From contig CAYSSR010000009.1 in NCBI GenBank assembly GCA_964433755.1, positions 12,394-76,393 of the forward strand: DNA of 64,000 bases, given 5' to 3'. The position numbers were made by a program, and so were the translations under genes. The notes under the pieces were generated by a model. The model had not been told where the DNA came from and did not search any database. It saw only the letters and a list, made by a program, of their open reading frames with translations. Position 1 is the first letter of the stretch. Every line of letters begins with the position of its first letter. This DNA is from JAUVXJ01 sp964433755 (GTDB taxonomy: Bacteria > Chloroflexota > Anaerolineae > UBA7937 > B3-Chlor). Of this stretch, positions 35,104 through 43,692 are shown piece by piece.

Positions 35104-35661
35104 AGCTTACGCTCCTTACCAACAGGACACGCCTCGAAGGTGAGGCACGTCAGAGATCAGGAATATGGGCTGCTCTCAGTGCAACTCATACGAGGCTCAT
35201 TCTCTCACATCAAGGCGCATGCCTGTCAAACCCTAGTGGCGCCATCACGCCGTCCCACCCATCCAGCCATCAACTCCAGTCCAGGCCTACAACGCTCACT
35301 GGCGCTCGACTCGTGACAATCGATACAGTAGGTCAGCCCCCTCACCTCGCACCATCGTCTCCATCGCCCCAACCTGCTTCGGCGTCCTCTACCCGGGGTC
35401 ATGGTTATGCGAAGCTTGCGGAGCAGAGCTCGTCTCCAGGCCTGTGCGGAACCGACAGTCGCTACCCTCACGACGCGGCCCACTGGTACCGTGACGGTTG
35501 GCCAAACGTCCCGGCTTGCGGTGGCTTTCAAGACAGCAGATCTGTGTATCCAAGAAAGAGACACTCTCGCTAACACATGCCACACAGATCGCCACGGGTC
35601 TCCACCAGCCTCCAGCCGGGAGGGCGCACACATACCCGCCCCACTCACACGGCCCGGAGAT
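35104..35661. other. Non-coding gap in importer cassette
   Basis: About 560 bases between the permease start and the hairpin after the binding-protein gene. Overlapping short openings on both strands show no family features. I see no second promoter of good quality. Confidence 0.4.
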
Positions 35662-35693
35662 GACGCCCGGGGGATGGACCTCCCCCGGGCGTC
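35662..35693 (-). terminator. Strong hairpin after second binding-protein gene
   Basis: A perfect 12-bp GC-rich stem (35662-35673 / 35682-35693) with an 8-nt loop, 10 bp past the binding-protein stop. No U tract follows in minus-strand RNA, so it may act as a 3' stabiliser or weak terminator between the binding protein and the permeases, as at 16124. Confidence 0.6.
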
Positions 35694-35702
35694 GAGTATT
35701 GG

Positions 35703-37337
35703 CTACGTATCGAGCCAGGTCTCCTTGTAATGCTGAGCGATCACAGTCTCCTGCCACTCTCCCTTGACGTAGTTCCACGCCGCACTCGGCAGCATGCGGT
35801 GCACCGGGTACACGTCCGGAAGCTCATCGTTCAACACTGTCTCAATCTCGTGGTACATGTCTTTCCGCGCATCGACGTCCATGCTCGCCCTTCCCTCGGT
35901 CATGAGCTCAGCGATTTCGTCGCTGGGCTCCCAGAAGCCAGGGTGGGTCCCTGGTAGATAGAGCTGGAAAGTATCGGATGGTTCTGGCGAGGGCAGGTTC
36001 CCATTCCAGCTAATGATGTTGGGAGCAGGGACGTTGTAGAACTTGTTGACCCAGACACCGACTTCACTCTGCACGATGTCTAGGTTATACCCGATCTCGG
36101 CGAGAGCATCCTTCATCACGATCCCCATGTTCACTCCCTCGGGGTCGCCAGCGTAGGCGTTGTACTCCCAGGTATCCCCCGGCTTCGCCCCCGCCTCCTC
36201 GAGTAGCCTCGCGGCCTCGTCCAGATCGTACTCGTACTTGGTGAGCCCCTCCGCATTGAAGAATGGGTTGTCCTCACTCATGACAATGCTGTACGGGTTG
36301 GGGTTGGCGCGGCCGAAATAGGCCGTATTCGCGAGGGCCGTCTTGTCAATCGCGTAAGCTATCGCCTGCCTGGCCCTCTTGTCCACGAACAGTCCTTCCG
36401 GGGTCACACAGTCGAAATGCAGTGTTACCTTTTCATTGTATGGGTCAGCCGCAGAGACTATGAGGTACTGGTCTGCACTCTCTTCCACCTCACCGTGCCA
36501 GCGAAGCTGCAGCTTCCAATACACATCAAACTCCCCTGCCCCCCAGGCCGTGTAGGCTGCCGTGACGTCCATTATGGTGTGAAGAACCACTTCGTCGAGA
36601 TACGGCAAGCCCTCCTCGAAATAGTCATCGAACCTGACCATGGAGAGATGATCGCCAAGAACATACTCCTTCAGCTTGAACGGTCCGGTGCCGATGGCGC
36701 TGGTCGCGATATCATCCATGTTCTCCTGAGCCACGATCTTCCACTTCGCGAGGAATCCCAGGAAATAGGCCACCGGGCTGGATAAGTAGCACTTGACGGT
36801 ATACTGGTCGACAACCTCCACGTCACTCATCTCCGGGATCTGAGTGCCCCAGTACGACGCGGTGTCAGGATCCCGAATCCGATCGAAGGAGAACTTCACA
36901 TCGTCTGCCGTCATCTCTCTGCTGTTATGGAAGTTGACCCCCTCACGCAGATAGAAGGTGTACTCCGTTCCATCATCCGACACGTCCCAAGAATGGGCAA
37001 GCGAAGGCGTCCCCTCCTGCATCTGGTTTAGCTGGGTCAGCCCATTGAACAGTCCGTCGAACATGTTCTGATCGTTGGCAGCCAGGGTCTTGTGCGGATC
37101 AAGCGACGCGTAGTCCTGCACGCTTATGACCTTAAGCGTGCCGCCGTACTTGGGACCCTGTGCGGGCGTCGGTACCACTGTGGGCGGTGGCGCTTCCGTG
37201 GCTCCCGGCGTCACTCCGGGTGCTTCGGTCGGCTCACCTGATGGCGCAGGAGTTCCACATCCGTGCACCGCGCCCAAGGCTGCGGACATACCCATGGCCT
37301 TTAGAAAGTCTCTTCGGGTTACCCTGATGTCTGGCAT
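35703..37337 (-). CDS. Tat-type substrate-binding lipoprotein (SBP_bac_5)
   Basis: A 544-residue family-5 binding protein. The N-terminus MPDIRVTRRDFLKAMGMSAA has a twin-arginine motif (TRRDFLK) and a lipobox-like AVHGC, followed by a Pro/Thr/Glu linker: a Tat-exported lipoprotein. Family text EYTFYLREGVNFHNSREMTADDVKFSFDRI is clear. ATG 37337 lies behind AAGGAGG; upstream in-frame codons are not conserved. It serves the permeases at 34153 and 33126. Peptides or quaternary/N-methyl compounds are possible ligands given the operon. Confidence 0.92.
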   Translation of the reverse strand: MPDIRVTRRDFLKAMGMSAALGAVHGCGTPAPSGEPTEAPGVTPGATEAPPPTVVPTPAQGPKYGGTLKVISVQDYASLDPHKTLAANDQNMFDGLFNGLTQLNQMQEGTPSLAHSWDVSDDGTEYTFYLREGVNFHNSREMTADDVKFSFDRIRDPDTASYWGTQIPEMSDVEVVDQYTVKCYLSSPVAYFLGFLAKWKIVAQENMDDIATSAIGTGPFKLKEYVLGDHLSMVRFDDYFEEGLPYLDEVVLHTIMDVTAAYTAWGAGEFDVYWKLQLRWHGEVEESADQYLIVSAADPYNEKVTLHFDCVTPEGLFVDKRARQAIAYAIDKTALANTAYFGRANPNPYSIVMSEDNPFFNAEGLTKYEYDLDEAARLLEEAGAKPGDTWEYNAYAGDPEGVNMGIVMKDALAEIGYNLDIVQSEVGVWVNKFYNVPAPNIISWNGNLPSPEPSDTFQLYLPGTHPGFWEPSDEIAELMTEGRASMDVDARKDMYHEIETVLNDELPDVYPVHRMLPSAAWNYVKGEWQETVIAQHYKETWLDT

Positions 37338-37752
37338 TCTACATCCTCCTTCACAGCTAACGCCGGCGACAGTAACGGCCCAACTCAATGGAGAATCCGC
37401 TCGATCACCCCCTCTCTGCGTACAATTCAATATGGCAAGGCACCAATCCCAAAACCTCTCGCCAGAGAGACACATCCCCAATGTTAGACAAGGTTCGTTC
37501 TTTCCCCAGGAGTCACACCGCCGTACACCGACGTTTGGTTGTTATTGAGAGATATATAATACATTTCATAAATCTTCCGTCCCAACAATCCGTCGTTTCG
37601 CCCTAGGACTACACTACCGGCAGCGACAAGAGAACAACTGTCCCCCGGCCCAACGATGTGCCATGGTACAATACGACATGAAACGAGGACGTCGTGAATG
37701 ACCTGTCGGCTGCCCCAAGCAATACACGACTGGTGCCCGGCGGCTCGCCATC
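37338..37752. other. Intergenic control region before binding-protein gene
   Basis: 415 bases between the GntR-family gene and the binding-protein gene. An AT-rich tract at 37546-37575 gives a possible minus-strand -10 (TATTAT) preceded 18 nt away by TTGGGA. A near-palindrome GTGCCATGGTAC at 37658-37669 is a possible GntR site. Both are suggestions; the promoter is weak by consensus. Confidence 0.35.
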
Positions 37753-38481
37753 TCAAGAGGAGCTCTCCGGCCAGTGGTAACCTCCACCCTCACCCTGTGC
37801 GGTCTTCAAGTACTCAACAACCGTTCGTCTTGTGTCTTCCATGTGCTCCCGCACCAACTTCTCCGCGGAATCACGGTCGTGTGCCCTGCATGCCTCGTAG
37901 ATCGTTCGGTGCTCTTTCAACGCCTCCGCGGCCTTGCCCTCGAGACAGATGTAGACGTACCGATACCTTGCCCCTCTGTTCCAGAATTGCTCGATGAATT
38001 CGCAGACCCACGGCATTCCAGAAGCCCGATACGTGATGAAATGGAACTCCCGATTGTACTCAATCAGCCTCGCATATTCGCGGTTCTTTGTGCATGTTTC
38101 CATCAGGTCCAACACACGTGACAGATCCGCCAACGCGTCATCAGTTATTCTCTCCGCTCCCAAGCCACTGATCAACGCCTCGATGGCGCTCCGCATGGTG
38201 TATAGTTCATTAACCTGCTCGACCCCCAGTTTGGCCACGTAAGCGCCCCTGTTGGGAAAGAGGGTCACAAGACCCTCTCCCTCCAACACACGAATGGCCT
38301 CCCGAAGAGGGGTAATGCTGACACCGAGCAACTCGGCTATCCGTCCTTGGTCAAGCCTCTCACCGGGAGAGAGCCTCCCCAGGACGATCGACTGTCTCAG
38401 TGCCACCGTGACCATTTCGGTCACTGTCGCGAATTCCTCGCCCGAGGGAACGACTAGGTCAAGAGCATGTGTGTCCCGCAT
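37753..38481 (-). CDS. GntR-family regulator, FCD (FadR) type
   Basis: A 242-residue regulator: N-terminal winged helix (about residues 20-85) with RIAELLGVSITPLREAIRVLEGEGLV, then an all-helical FCD ligand domain containing MRSAIEALISGLGAERI, EYNREFHFITYRASG and EHMEDTRRTVVEYL, including the Asp/His residues that hold the metal in many FCD proteins. I chose ATG 38481; a TTG at 38538 would add 19 residues. It is transcribed ahead of the methyl-catabolism cluster and probably controls it in response to a substrate or product acid. Confidence 0.9.
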   Translation of the reverse strand: MRDTHALDLVVPSGEEFATVTEMVTVALRQSIVLGRLSPGERLDQGRIAELLGVSITPLREAIRVLEGEGLVTLFPNRGAYVAKLGVEQVNELYTMRSAIEALISGLGAERITDDALADLSRVLDLMETCTKNREYARLIEYNREFHFITYRASGMPWVCEFIEQFWNRGARYRYVYICLEGKAAEALKEHRTIYEACRAHDRDSAEKLVREHMEDTRRTVVEYLKTAQGEGGGYHWPESSS

Positions 38482-38745
38482 AGTACCCTGAACTCCTGGG
38501 GAGCCTCCATTCTCGATCAACCTGACCAGGCTGCGCAACTCACGCTGTACCGCGAACGTCTGCGCCGCGACACAGACAGTGGCTCTCCCAGTGGAATCTC
38601 TGCATGCCGCCGTGACCTTCCTACTCTACTAGTGGCGCCCCAGCAGCGCTCCCTCTGGCGCCAGCCGTACTGCACCACGATTCCACGGGTCAGGTCCGTC
38701 CCGACAGACTGGCACTCGTGAAGGATGTCGCGACGCATATGACAT

Positions 38746-38774
38746 AGTTTACAACATTTTCTATAAACTGTCAA
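38746..38774 (-). promoter_or_regulatory. Promoter of the GntR gene with overlapping inverted repeat
   Basis: Minus-strand TTGACA (38769-38774), 17-nt spacer, TAAACT (38746-38751). An inverted repeat AGTTTA-N12-TAAACT spans exactly from the -10 into the -35, so a bound regulator would cover the promoter. Autoregulation is inferred. Confidence 0.7.
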
Positions 38775-38850
38775 CCCCCTGCCTTCCAGTCACGCATGAT
38801 GTTACCGAAGATGCATGGTGCTCTCAGACGATAGAGTTGCGGAGGCCACT

Positions 38851-39500
38851 ATGCCCAACGAACAGAAGACAACCTTGGACGAACTAGGGAAGTATCTCCA
38901 CGTGGTCAACACGCAGTACCTCAAAGCGAGCAAGCTGGAACGTGGGCGCTTGTCAGAGGAGATGGAGGCCGCCACCTGCCTGAATCGCAAGCGACTAATG
39001 CGCCTCACGTTGGGCAGCCCGAAAAGAAGACCTCGTCGCAAGCAGCAGGGGCGCACTCGTGGTCCCGAAGTCGATCAGCCGTCTCAGGTCATCGCCCAGA
39101 CTAGTGACTGTGTCTGCACAGAAGGTCTCCGGCCGACTCTGGTGCAGACAACCATCTATCTGGCGTGTCACGATGAGACAGAGATCTCACCACCTTTCCT
39201 GGATCAGCTACGCGGGGTCAGCGCCTCCACCCTCGGGCGGATCCGTGAATCGTGTTCGCCAAGAGCAGACCCATCTGCTTCGCAAAGCACATTCTCGAGC
39301 CGATAGAGCGCCCGAGAGATCCCCATGAAGTGCATCCCCTGGGACGCAAGACAGCCAGGCCATTCCAAAGTAGACCTACTGGCCCTGATAGCTCCGGTCA
39401 CCACGTCCACATCGTCCAGATGATCGATGTGGCTACCGATCAGGCCAAACAGGTGGCCACCATGGGACGCGGTCGCCTGGCCACCGAGGTTGGAGGCGAC
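38851..39500 (+). pseudogene. Decayed DDE integrase-core transposase
   Basis: The plus strand encodes a recognisable transposase of the integrase-core type in pieces: TTLDELGKYL..YLKASKLERGR, then NRKRLMRL..RRPRRKQQGRTRGPEVD and ISPPFLDQLRGVSASTLGRI. An in-frame TAG at 39304 interrupts it; the same frame resumes with IPMKCIPWDARQPGHSKVDLL, including the first catalytic Asp, and then shifts by one frame to HIVQMIDVATDQAKQVATMGR. At least one stop and one frameshift: a dead copy. Its ends were not identified. Confidence 0.75.
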
Positions 39501-39623
39501 GCCCACCTGGGTCGCCAGCACGATACAGTGCACCGGGCTTGACTGTGTGAAGGTCAGACCAGCGCCTCGTGTGGGTTGTTGCGCTTTCTCGCGGACAGCG
39601 GGACTCTGGCCGCGAACAAAAGA

Positions 39624-39646
39624 GGCTCCCCCCTATTGGGAGAGCC
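39624..39646 (-). terminator. Terminator of the CobW-type gene
   Basis: A GC stem with one mismatch and a 5-nt loop; minus-strand RNA continues UCUUUUGUU, a fair U-rich tail. It lies about 65 bp after the stop codon of the GTPase gene. Confidence 0.65.
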
Positions 39647-39711
39647 CAGTGCCGCCGAGCAACGCCAGCGCCAGCGATCGGTCCCCTGACGCCCGAATCC
39701 CAGCTAGCTAC

Positions 39712-40632
39712 CTAGCTGCTCTCTGCGCATTTTTCCAACGCCCCAATCAAGTCGTCCGAATTCTGCGGATGGGAGATCGCCACCAGCACCGAGCGCTGGC
39801 GAGCCAGGGAGTCGAAAGGAACGACGTTGTGCCGCTCGCGCACGGCCTGAACCTCGAAGAGACCCTCTTCGCCAGCCAACCGTACGAAACCTTTGACCCG
39901 CAGCACGCCGCCAGGCAGGTTGGCCAACCAGTCTTCGAAGCACTTGCGCCTCAACGGCTTGTCCACGACGAAGGCCACGCTCCGGTAGTTGTCGGTACTC
40001 GCCGGCGTCTCTGATGGGTATTCGGCCACGCTTTCGCCAGCCAGAATCTCCTCCGGCGCCACGTCGCAGTGCACCGTACGGTACAGTGGCACCTCGGGCT
40101 TGAGCTGAGCCACCTGCCTGACCGCGATCTCGACTTCCTCTGGACTGACCGTGTCGCAGCGGTTGACGAGGATCACGTCGGCCATTAGGAGTTGCCGCTG
40201 GGCCGTGTACTGGTCCTCCTGGAGGGCCTCCCCCAGGCTGGCGTCGTAGACGAGCAACAGCTTCTTGACTGTGATCATCCCTTGCATGGCTACTGGGGCT
40301 ATGGCCTCGAGCACACCAGCAGGGTCAGCGACACCAGTGGTCTCCAGGTAGATGTGCGCACCAGGCGAGCTCCGGGCGAGATCCTCGAGGGTGCTTGTGA
40401 GCGCTAGCCTCATATCGCAACAGATACAGCCACCGGAGAGCCGTCGTATCTCGACCTGACCATCGTCGATGAGACGGCTATCGATGTCCAGTTGGCCGAA
40501 CTCGTTCATGATCACGACCGGTTTGATCCCCCGCTCGATCTCCCAACCGAGCAGCCGCTTGAGGAGCGTTGTCTTGCCGCTTCCCAGAAAGCCTCCGATG
40601 AGTACGATTTCGAGTGGGTGGTTCTCTTGCAC
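39712..40632 (-). CDS. CobW/COG0523 P-loop GTPase (metal chaperone family)
   Basis: A 306-residue G3E GTPase: Walker A GGFLGSGKTT near residue 12, the metal-binding CxCC motif in GGCICCDMR (about residue 65), ETTGVADP, and NRCD in place of the usual NKxD. The shorter CobW C-terminal domain follows from about residue 215 (YRSVAFVVDKPLRRKCFEDWL). GTG 40632 with AGGAAAG upstream fits better than the longer TTG/ATG options. The family delivers Zn, Co or other metals to client enzymes; the client here is unknown. A cobalt role would suit the corrinoid genes nearby but is only a guess. It sits between two dead transposases. Confidence 0.9.
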   Translation of the reverse strand: MQENHPLEIVLIGGFLGSGKTTLLKRLLGWEIERGIKPVVIMNEFGQLDIDSRLIDDGQVEIRRLSGGCICCDMRLALTSTLEDLARSSPGAHIYLETTGVADPAGVLEAIAPVAMQGMITVKKLLLVYDASLGEALQEDQYTAQRQLLMADVILVNRCDTVSPEEVEIAVRQVAQLKPEVPLYRTVHCDVAPEEILAGESVAEYPSETPASTDNYRSVAFVVDKPLRRKCFEDWLANLPGGVLRVKGFVRLAGEEGLFEVQAVRERHNVVPFDSLARQRSVLVAISHPQNSDDLIGALEKCAESS

Positions 40633-40913
40633 CGTTGCTTCCTTTCTCCTCACAGGTGTGGCCAACACTGAAGAACACAAGCACCTGGCAATCAACCCGG
40701 ACGCCGACGCCGCCTCCGATCACGATCACCTGGTCGTGGTGCCTGTCCAACATTCTAGCTGCAAAAGCCCACGTTGGCGAGCAGACGGCCCCCTCGATGG
40801 AATCTCATAGTGCAATGTCAACTCAGGCTTTGACGAGAAGGCTACCGGGTGCTTCCACGTGGGTATGGGAGCAACCACAGAGTCAGCAGGCAACCGACGG
40901 CCGGACCCATCGT

Positions 40914-41240
40914 GACCTTGGGCGAGTATGCACGCGCGGTGGGTAGCGATCTGGACAGTGGCTGTCTGCGAGAGGGCATGGAGTTGTTGACGCGCTCGTT
41001 GACGGACCTGAAGATCAGCGAGCAGATCGGAGCGGCGCGAGAACGAGATCCTGAACTTCCTGACCTTCCCCCCAGAGCATGGGATCCGCATCTGCTCCAC
41101 GAGCCCGCTGGGTCCCTTGAACTGAGAGGTCAAGCGGCGCATGGACGCCCTCAGCATCTTCTCCAGCCCGAATTCGGTGCTGCGACTCGTGGGCTCGGTG
41201 CAAAAGCTGGAAAGACCCGACAAGATCGAGTTGGCTCGCT
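40914..41240 (+). pseudogene. Internally deleted IS256-family transposase remnant
   Basis: The plus strand first encodes YARAVGSDLDSGCLREGMELL..LKISEQIGAARER, the N-terminal region of mutator/IS256 transposases. After a frame change it encodes ILNFLTFPPEHGIRICSTSP, then LGPLN-stop-EVKRRMDALSIF and VLRLVGSVQ, which is the family C-terminus. The whole DDE core between is missing, and one codon of the conserved LNRExRRR block is a stop. A dead, shortened copy. Confidence 0.8.
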
Positions 41241-41484
41241 CCACTCCCTTGCGCCCGCCACCCTTTCACCGAACGCATAGCGTCACGCCACGCTTCCCGG
41301 AGAGACAAGGAGGTCAATTCAGTACCCAACAGATCACGTGAATACACTAACGAGTCCACACCACTTGACAAGACACGGACACGAACCCTATCCGCCGTGG
41401 TTGGACGCGCACAGTCAACCGTGAAGCACATGAGAGTCCAGTCGTACCGCATTTCTGAATAGTCTGCACATTCTATCCAGCATC

Positions 41485-41514
41485 TTGACAGAATGGGCTC
41501 TCTCGTTGTATAAT
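41485..41514 (+). promoter_or_regulatory. Orphan consensus promoter
   Basis: TTGACA (41485-41490), an 18-nt spacer, TATAAT (41509-41514), plus strand. Both hexamers are perfect. No supported gene begins within 800 bp; the next is the C11 peptidase at 42326. It may drive that five-gene operon through a long leader, a small RNA, or be a leftover outward promoter of the transposon debris. Confidence 0.7.
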
Positions 41515-42325
41515 GACGTCAACCTTGTCTGGTTGAACAGGGGCCCCTCTACGCTCCATCGTAGCCTCTCTTCGAACCCATGAGTGGCCTGCTATCACAG
41601 AGTCCTGGTTCGGCAGCACAGCATCCGACATTGAACAAGCGGTGCCGGTCTTGCAGTGGGCACCACGCCGGCCTCCGGTGACCATGTGCATCGCACGTCG
41701 ATCTTCACGATAGCACGCCGACCATCGCTGGTCCAGCAGCGCTGAGATCCCTGCAACACGATTCATCCAGCGGATACGCCGCTTCACCACGCCCTGCGCT
41801 GGGAACGAGGCTTCATGGTGGCGAACCGTAGCCTGCCCCACCTACCGACCAGTACCGGACCTCGATCCGCGCGCCGTTGGAAGCCCAGCAAGCCTCCAGA
41901 CCGCGTTCCTGCCATCGGGTGTCCGGAGGACATAGCCCGTCGGCACGCGCTTGGCGACCTACTCATCGGTGACGAGGAAGTGCCCGGGGCCGATTGTGGA
42001 GCGCCCCGTGGCAGCCTGTCTGCATCGCACGGGAAGGCCCTTGTGCGCAAGAAAGCATTCGTAGGGGCGGGGCGGGCACGCCGCCCGACCACCCGGGGCC
42101 AGACTGCTCCACGTTGTCTGCTGCATTGTTGGCTGGTGGCAGGCGGTCGACCTCGCCAGGTTCAAGGCGCCTCGCCCGAGTTCGCTCAAGAGCGGAGGCA
42201 TGTCGGCTGATTGCGGCGAGAGACGTGGTACCGCCCTTCACGCACATCGGCGCCGTGGGAGATGTTGAAGAGCGGGCGAGGGAGTCGACCCGCGCGTTGG
42301 GTCTCGACAAGAGGGAGGAACTGAA
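41515..42325. other. Region without a supported gene
   Basis: About 810 bases downstream of the orphan promoter. Overlapping short openings exist on both strands (the longest, 42637-41963 minus, is antisense to the peptidase), but none has family features. Could be a long 5' leader or degraded DNA. Confidence 0.4.
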
Positions 42326-43552
42326 ATGAAGGAAAAGGCGAAGTGGACGTTCATGGTCTACCTGGCGGGTGACAACAATTTGTCCGACGCCGGAGAGAAA
42401 GACCTGGAAGAGATGAGCACGGTCGGCTCCACCGCTGACGTAAACGTCGTGGCTGAGTTCGACAGGATTGGCGACGAGCATCACACGAAGCGTTATCACG
42501 TACGGCAGGGCGACTGCGACGAGGTGGATGACCTCGGTGAGACCGATTCGGGCGACCCATTGGTGCTCCTCGACTTCGTCTCCTGGACAGTTGAGCACTT
42601 TCCAGCTAAGCGCTATGCGCTCATCCTCTGGAATCATGGCTGCGGCTGGGCACCCACGGAGATGGACAAAATCGCCCTCGCAGTCGGGACCAGGGACTAC
42701 AGCCTGCGCGAGGCCAGCGAACGCTCGGCATCCCCGCTAGGCAAGGTCTTCTTCCGGCCCACGCTGGAGACAATCTTCAGCCTGCCTACCCCTGCGGAGC
42801 GCGGGATTTGTTGCGATGACGGGAGCGGTCACTCGTTGGATACCGTGGAGCTTGGCAGGGTGCTGGAGCAAGCAACAGACGATCTGGGCCAGCATCTTGA
42901 CCTGCTAGGCATGGACGCCTGCCTCATGAGCAACTTGGAGGTGGCCTATCAGGCCCGACCATTCGTGAGCTACATGGTCGCATCCGAGGAGAGCGAGCCC
43001 AACGACGGGTGGCCCTACGATACGGTGCTGAGCAAGCTGGTCGGGCAGCCAGATCTACCAACACCGGATCTGGCAGCACACATCGTCAACGCCTACGTCA
43101 AGTCCTACGTAGACAGAGGCTACAGCGGCCCCGTGACCCAGTCGGCCCTGGACCTGTCCAAGGTGGGCGCACTGACGGAGCCGGTGGACAAGCTGGCCGA
43201 GGCCTTGATCTCGTCGCTCCCTAATGCGAAGACGGAGCTCTGGAGCGCCCAGCGGCTGGCGGCCAACTTCTGGCACAACACACTGTGGGACATGGCCCAC
43301 CTCTGTGAGGAGCTGGAGAAACTGACGAGCGACGATGCGGTACGCCAGTCGGCACGCGGGGTTCGCACGGCGATGCAGCCAGGAGCCGGGAACTTCGTCG
43401 TCGCCGAATCTCACCATGGCTCTGAGGTGGAACAGTGTGGCGGCGCCACGATCTACCTGCCCGCCTGGAACATCTCTCGCTACTACGGCGATCTAGATTA
43501 TGCCAAGGATCACCGCTGGCTAGAGATGCTGCGTAAGTATCACGCACCTTGA
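42326..43552 (+). CDS. Clostripain-type cysteine peptidase (C11)
   Basis: A 408-residue C11 peptidase, clan CD (caspase fold). The N-terminus WTFMVYLAGDNNLSDAG is the family opening; the catalytic His is in LILWNHGCGW and the Cys in LLGMDACLMSNLEVAYQ, followed by ASEESEPNDGWPYD. No signal peptide, so it appears cytoplasmic, unlike secreted clostripain. C11 enzymes cut after Arg or Lys and are often self-activating. ATG 42326 behind GGGAGGAACTGAA. First of five plus-strand genes that include a second clan-CD protease (CHAT) and a phospholipase, which suggests a proteolytic switch rather than nutrition. Confidence 0.92.
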   Translation: MKEKAKWTFMVYLAGDNNLSDAGEKDLEEMSTVGSTADVNVVAEFDRIGDEHHTKRYHVRQGDCDEVDDLGETDSGDPLVLLDFVSWTVEHFPAKRYALILWNHGCGWAPTEMDKIALAVGTRDYSLREASERSASPLGKVFFRPTLETIFSLPTPAERGICCDDGSGHSLDTVELGRVLEQATDDLGQHLDLLGMDACLMSNLEVAYQARPFVSYMVASEESEPNDGWPYDTVLSKLVGQPDLPTPDLAAHIVNAYVKSYVDRGYSGPVTQSALDLSKVGALTEPVDKLAEALISSLPNAKTELWSAQRLAANFWHNTLWDMAHLCEELEKLTSDDAVRQSARGVRTAMQPGAGNFVVAESHHGSEVEQCGGATIYLPAWNISRYYGDLDYAKDHRWLEMLRKYHAP

Positions 43553-43692
43553 TGGGACGAGACCCGGAACACAGTCAAGCACAGCCGCCAGCAAGTGTCT
43601 GCACAGCGGGCAGCCACTGTCCTTGACTCCCCTGCAACTGACCGACACCGCGTTCCAGTGCGCCGACTCTCGAGATTCTAGAAGGACCTGCC

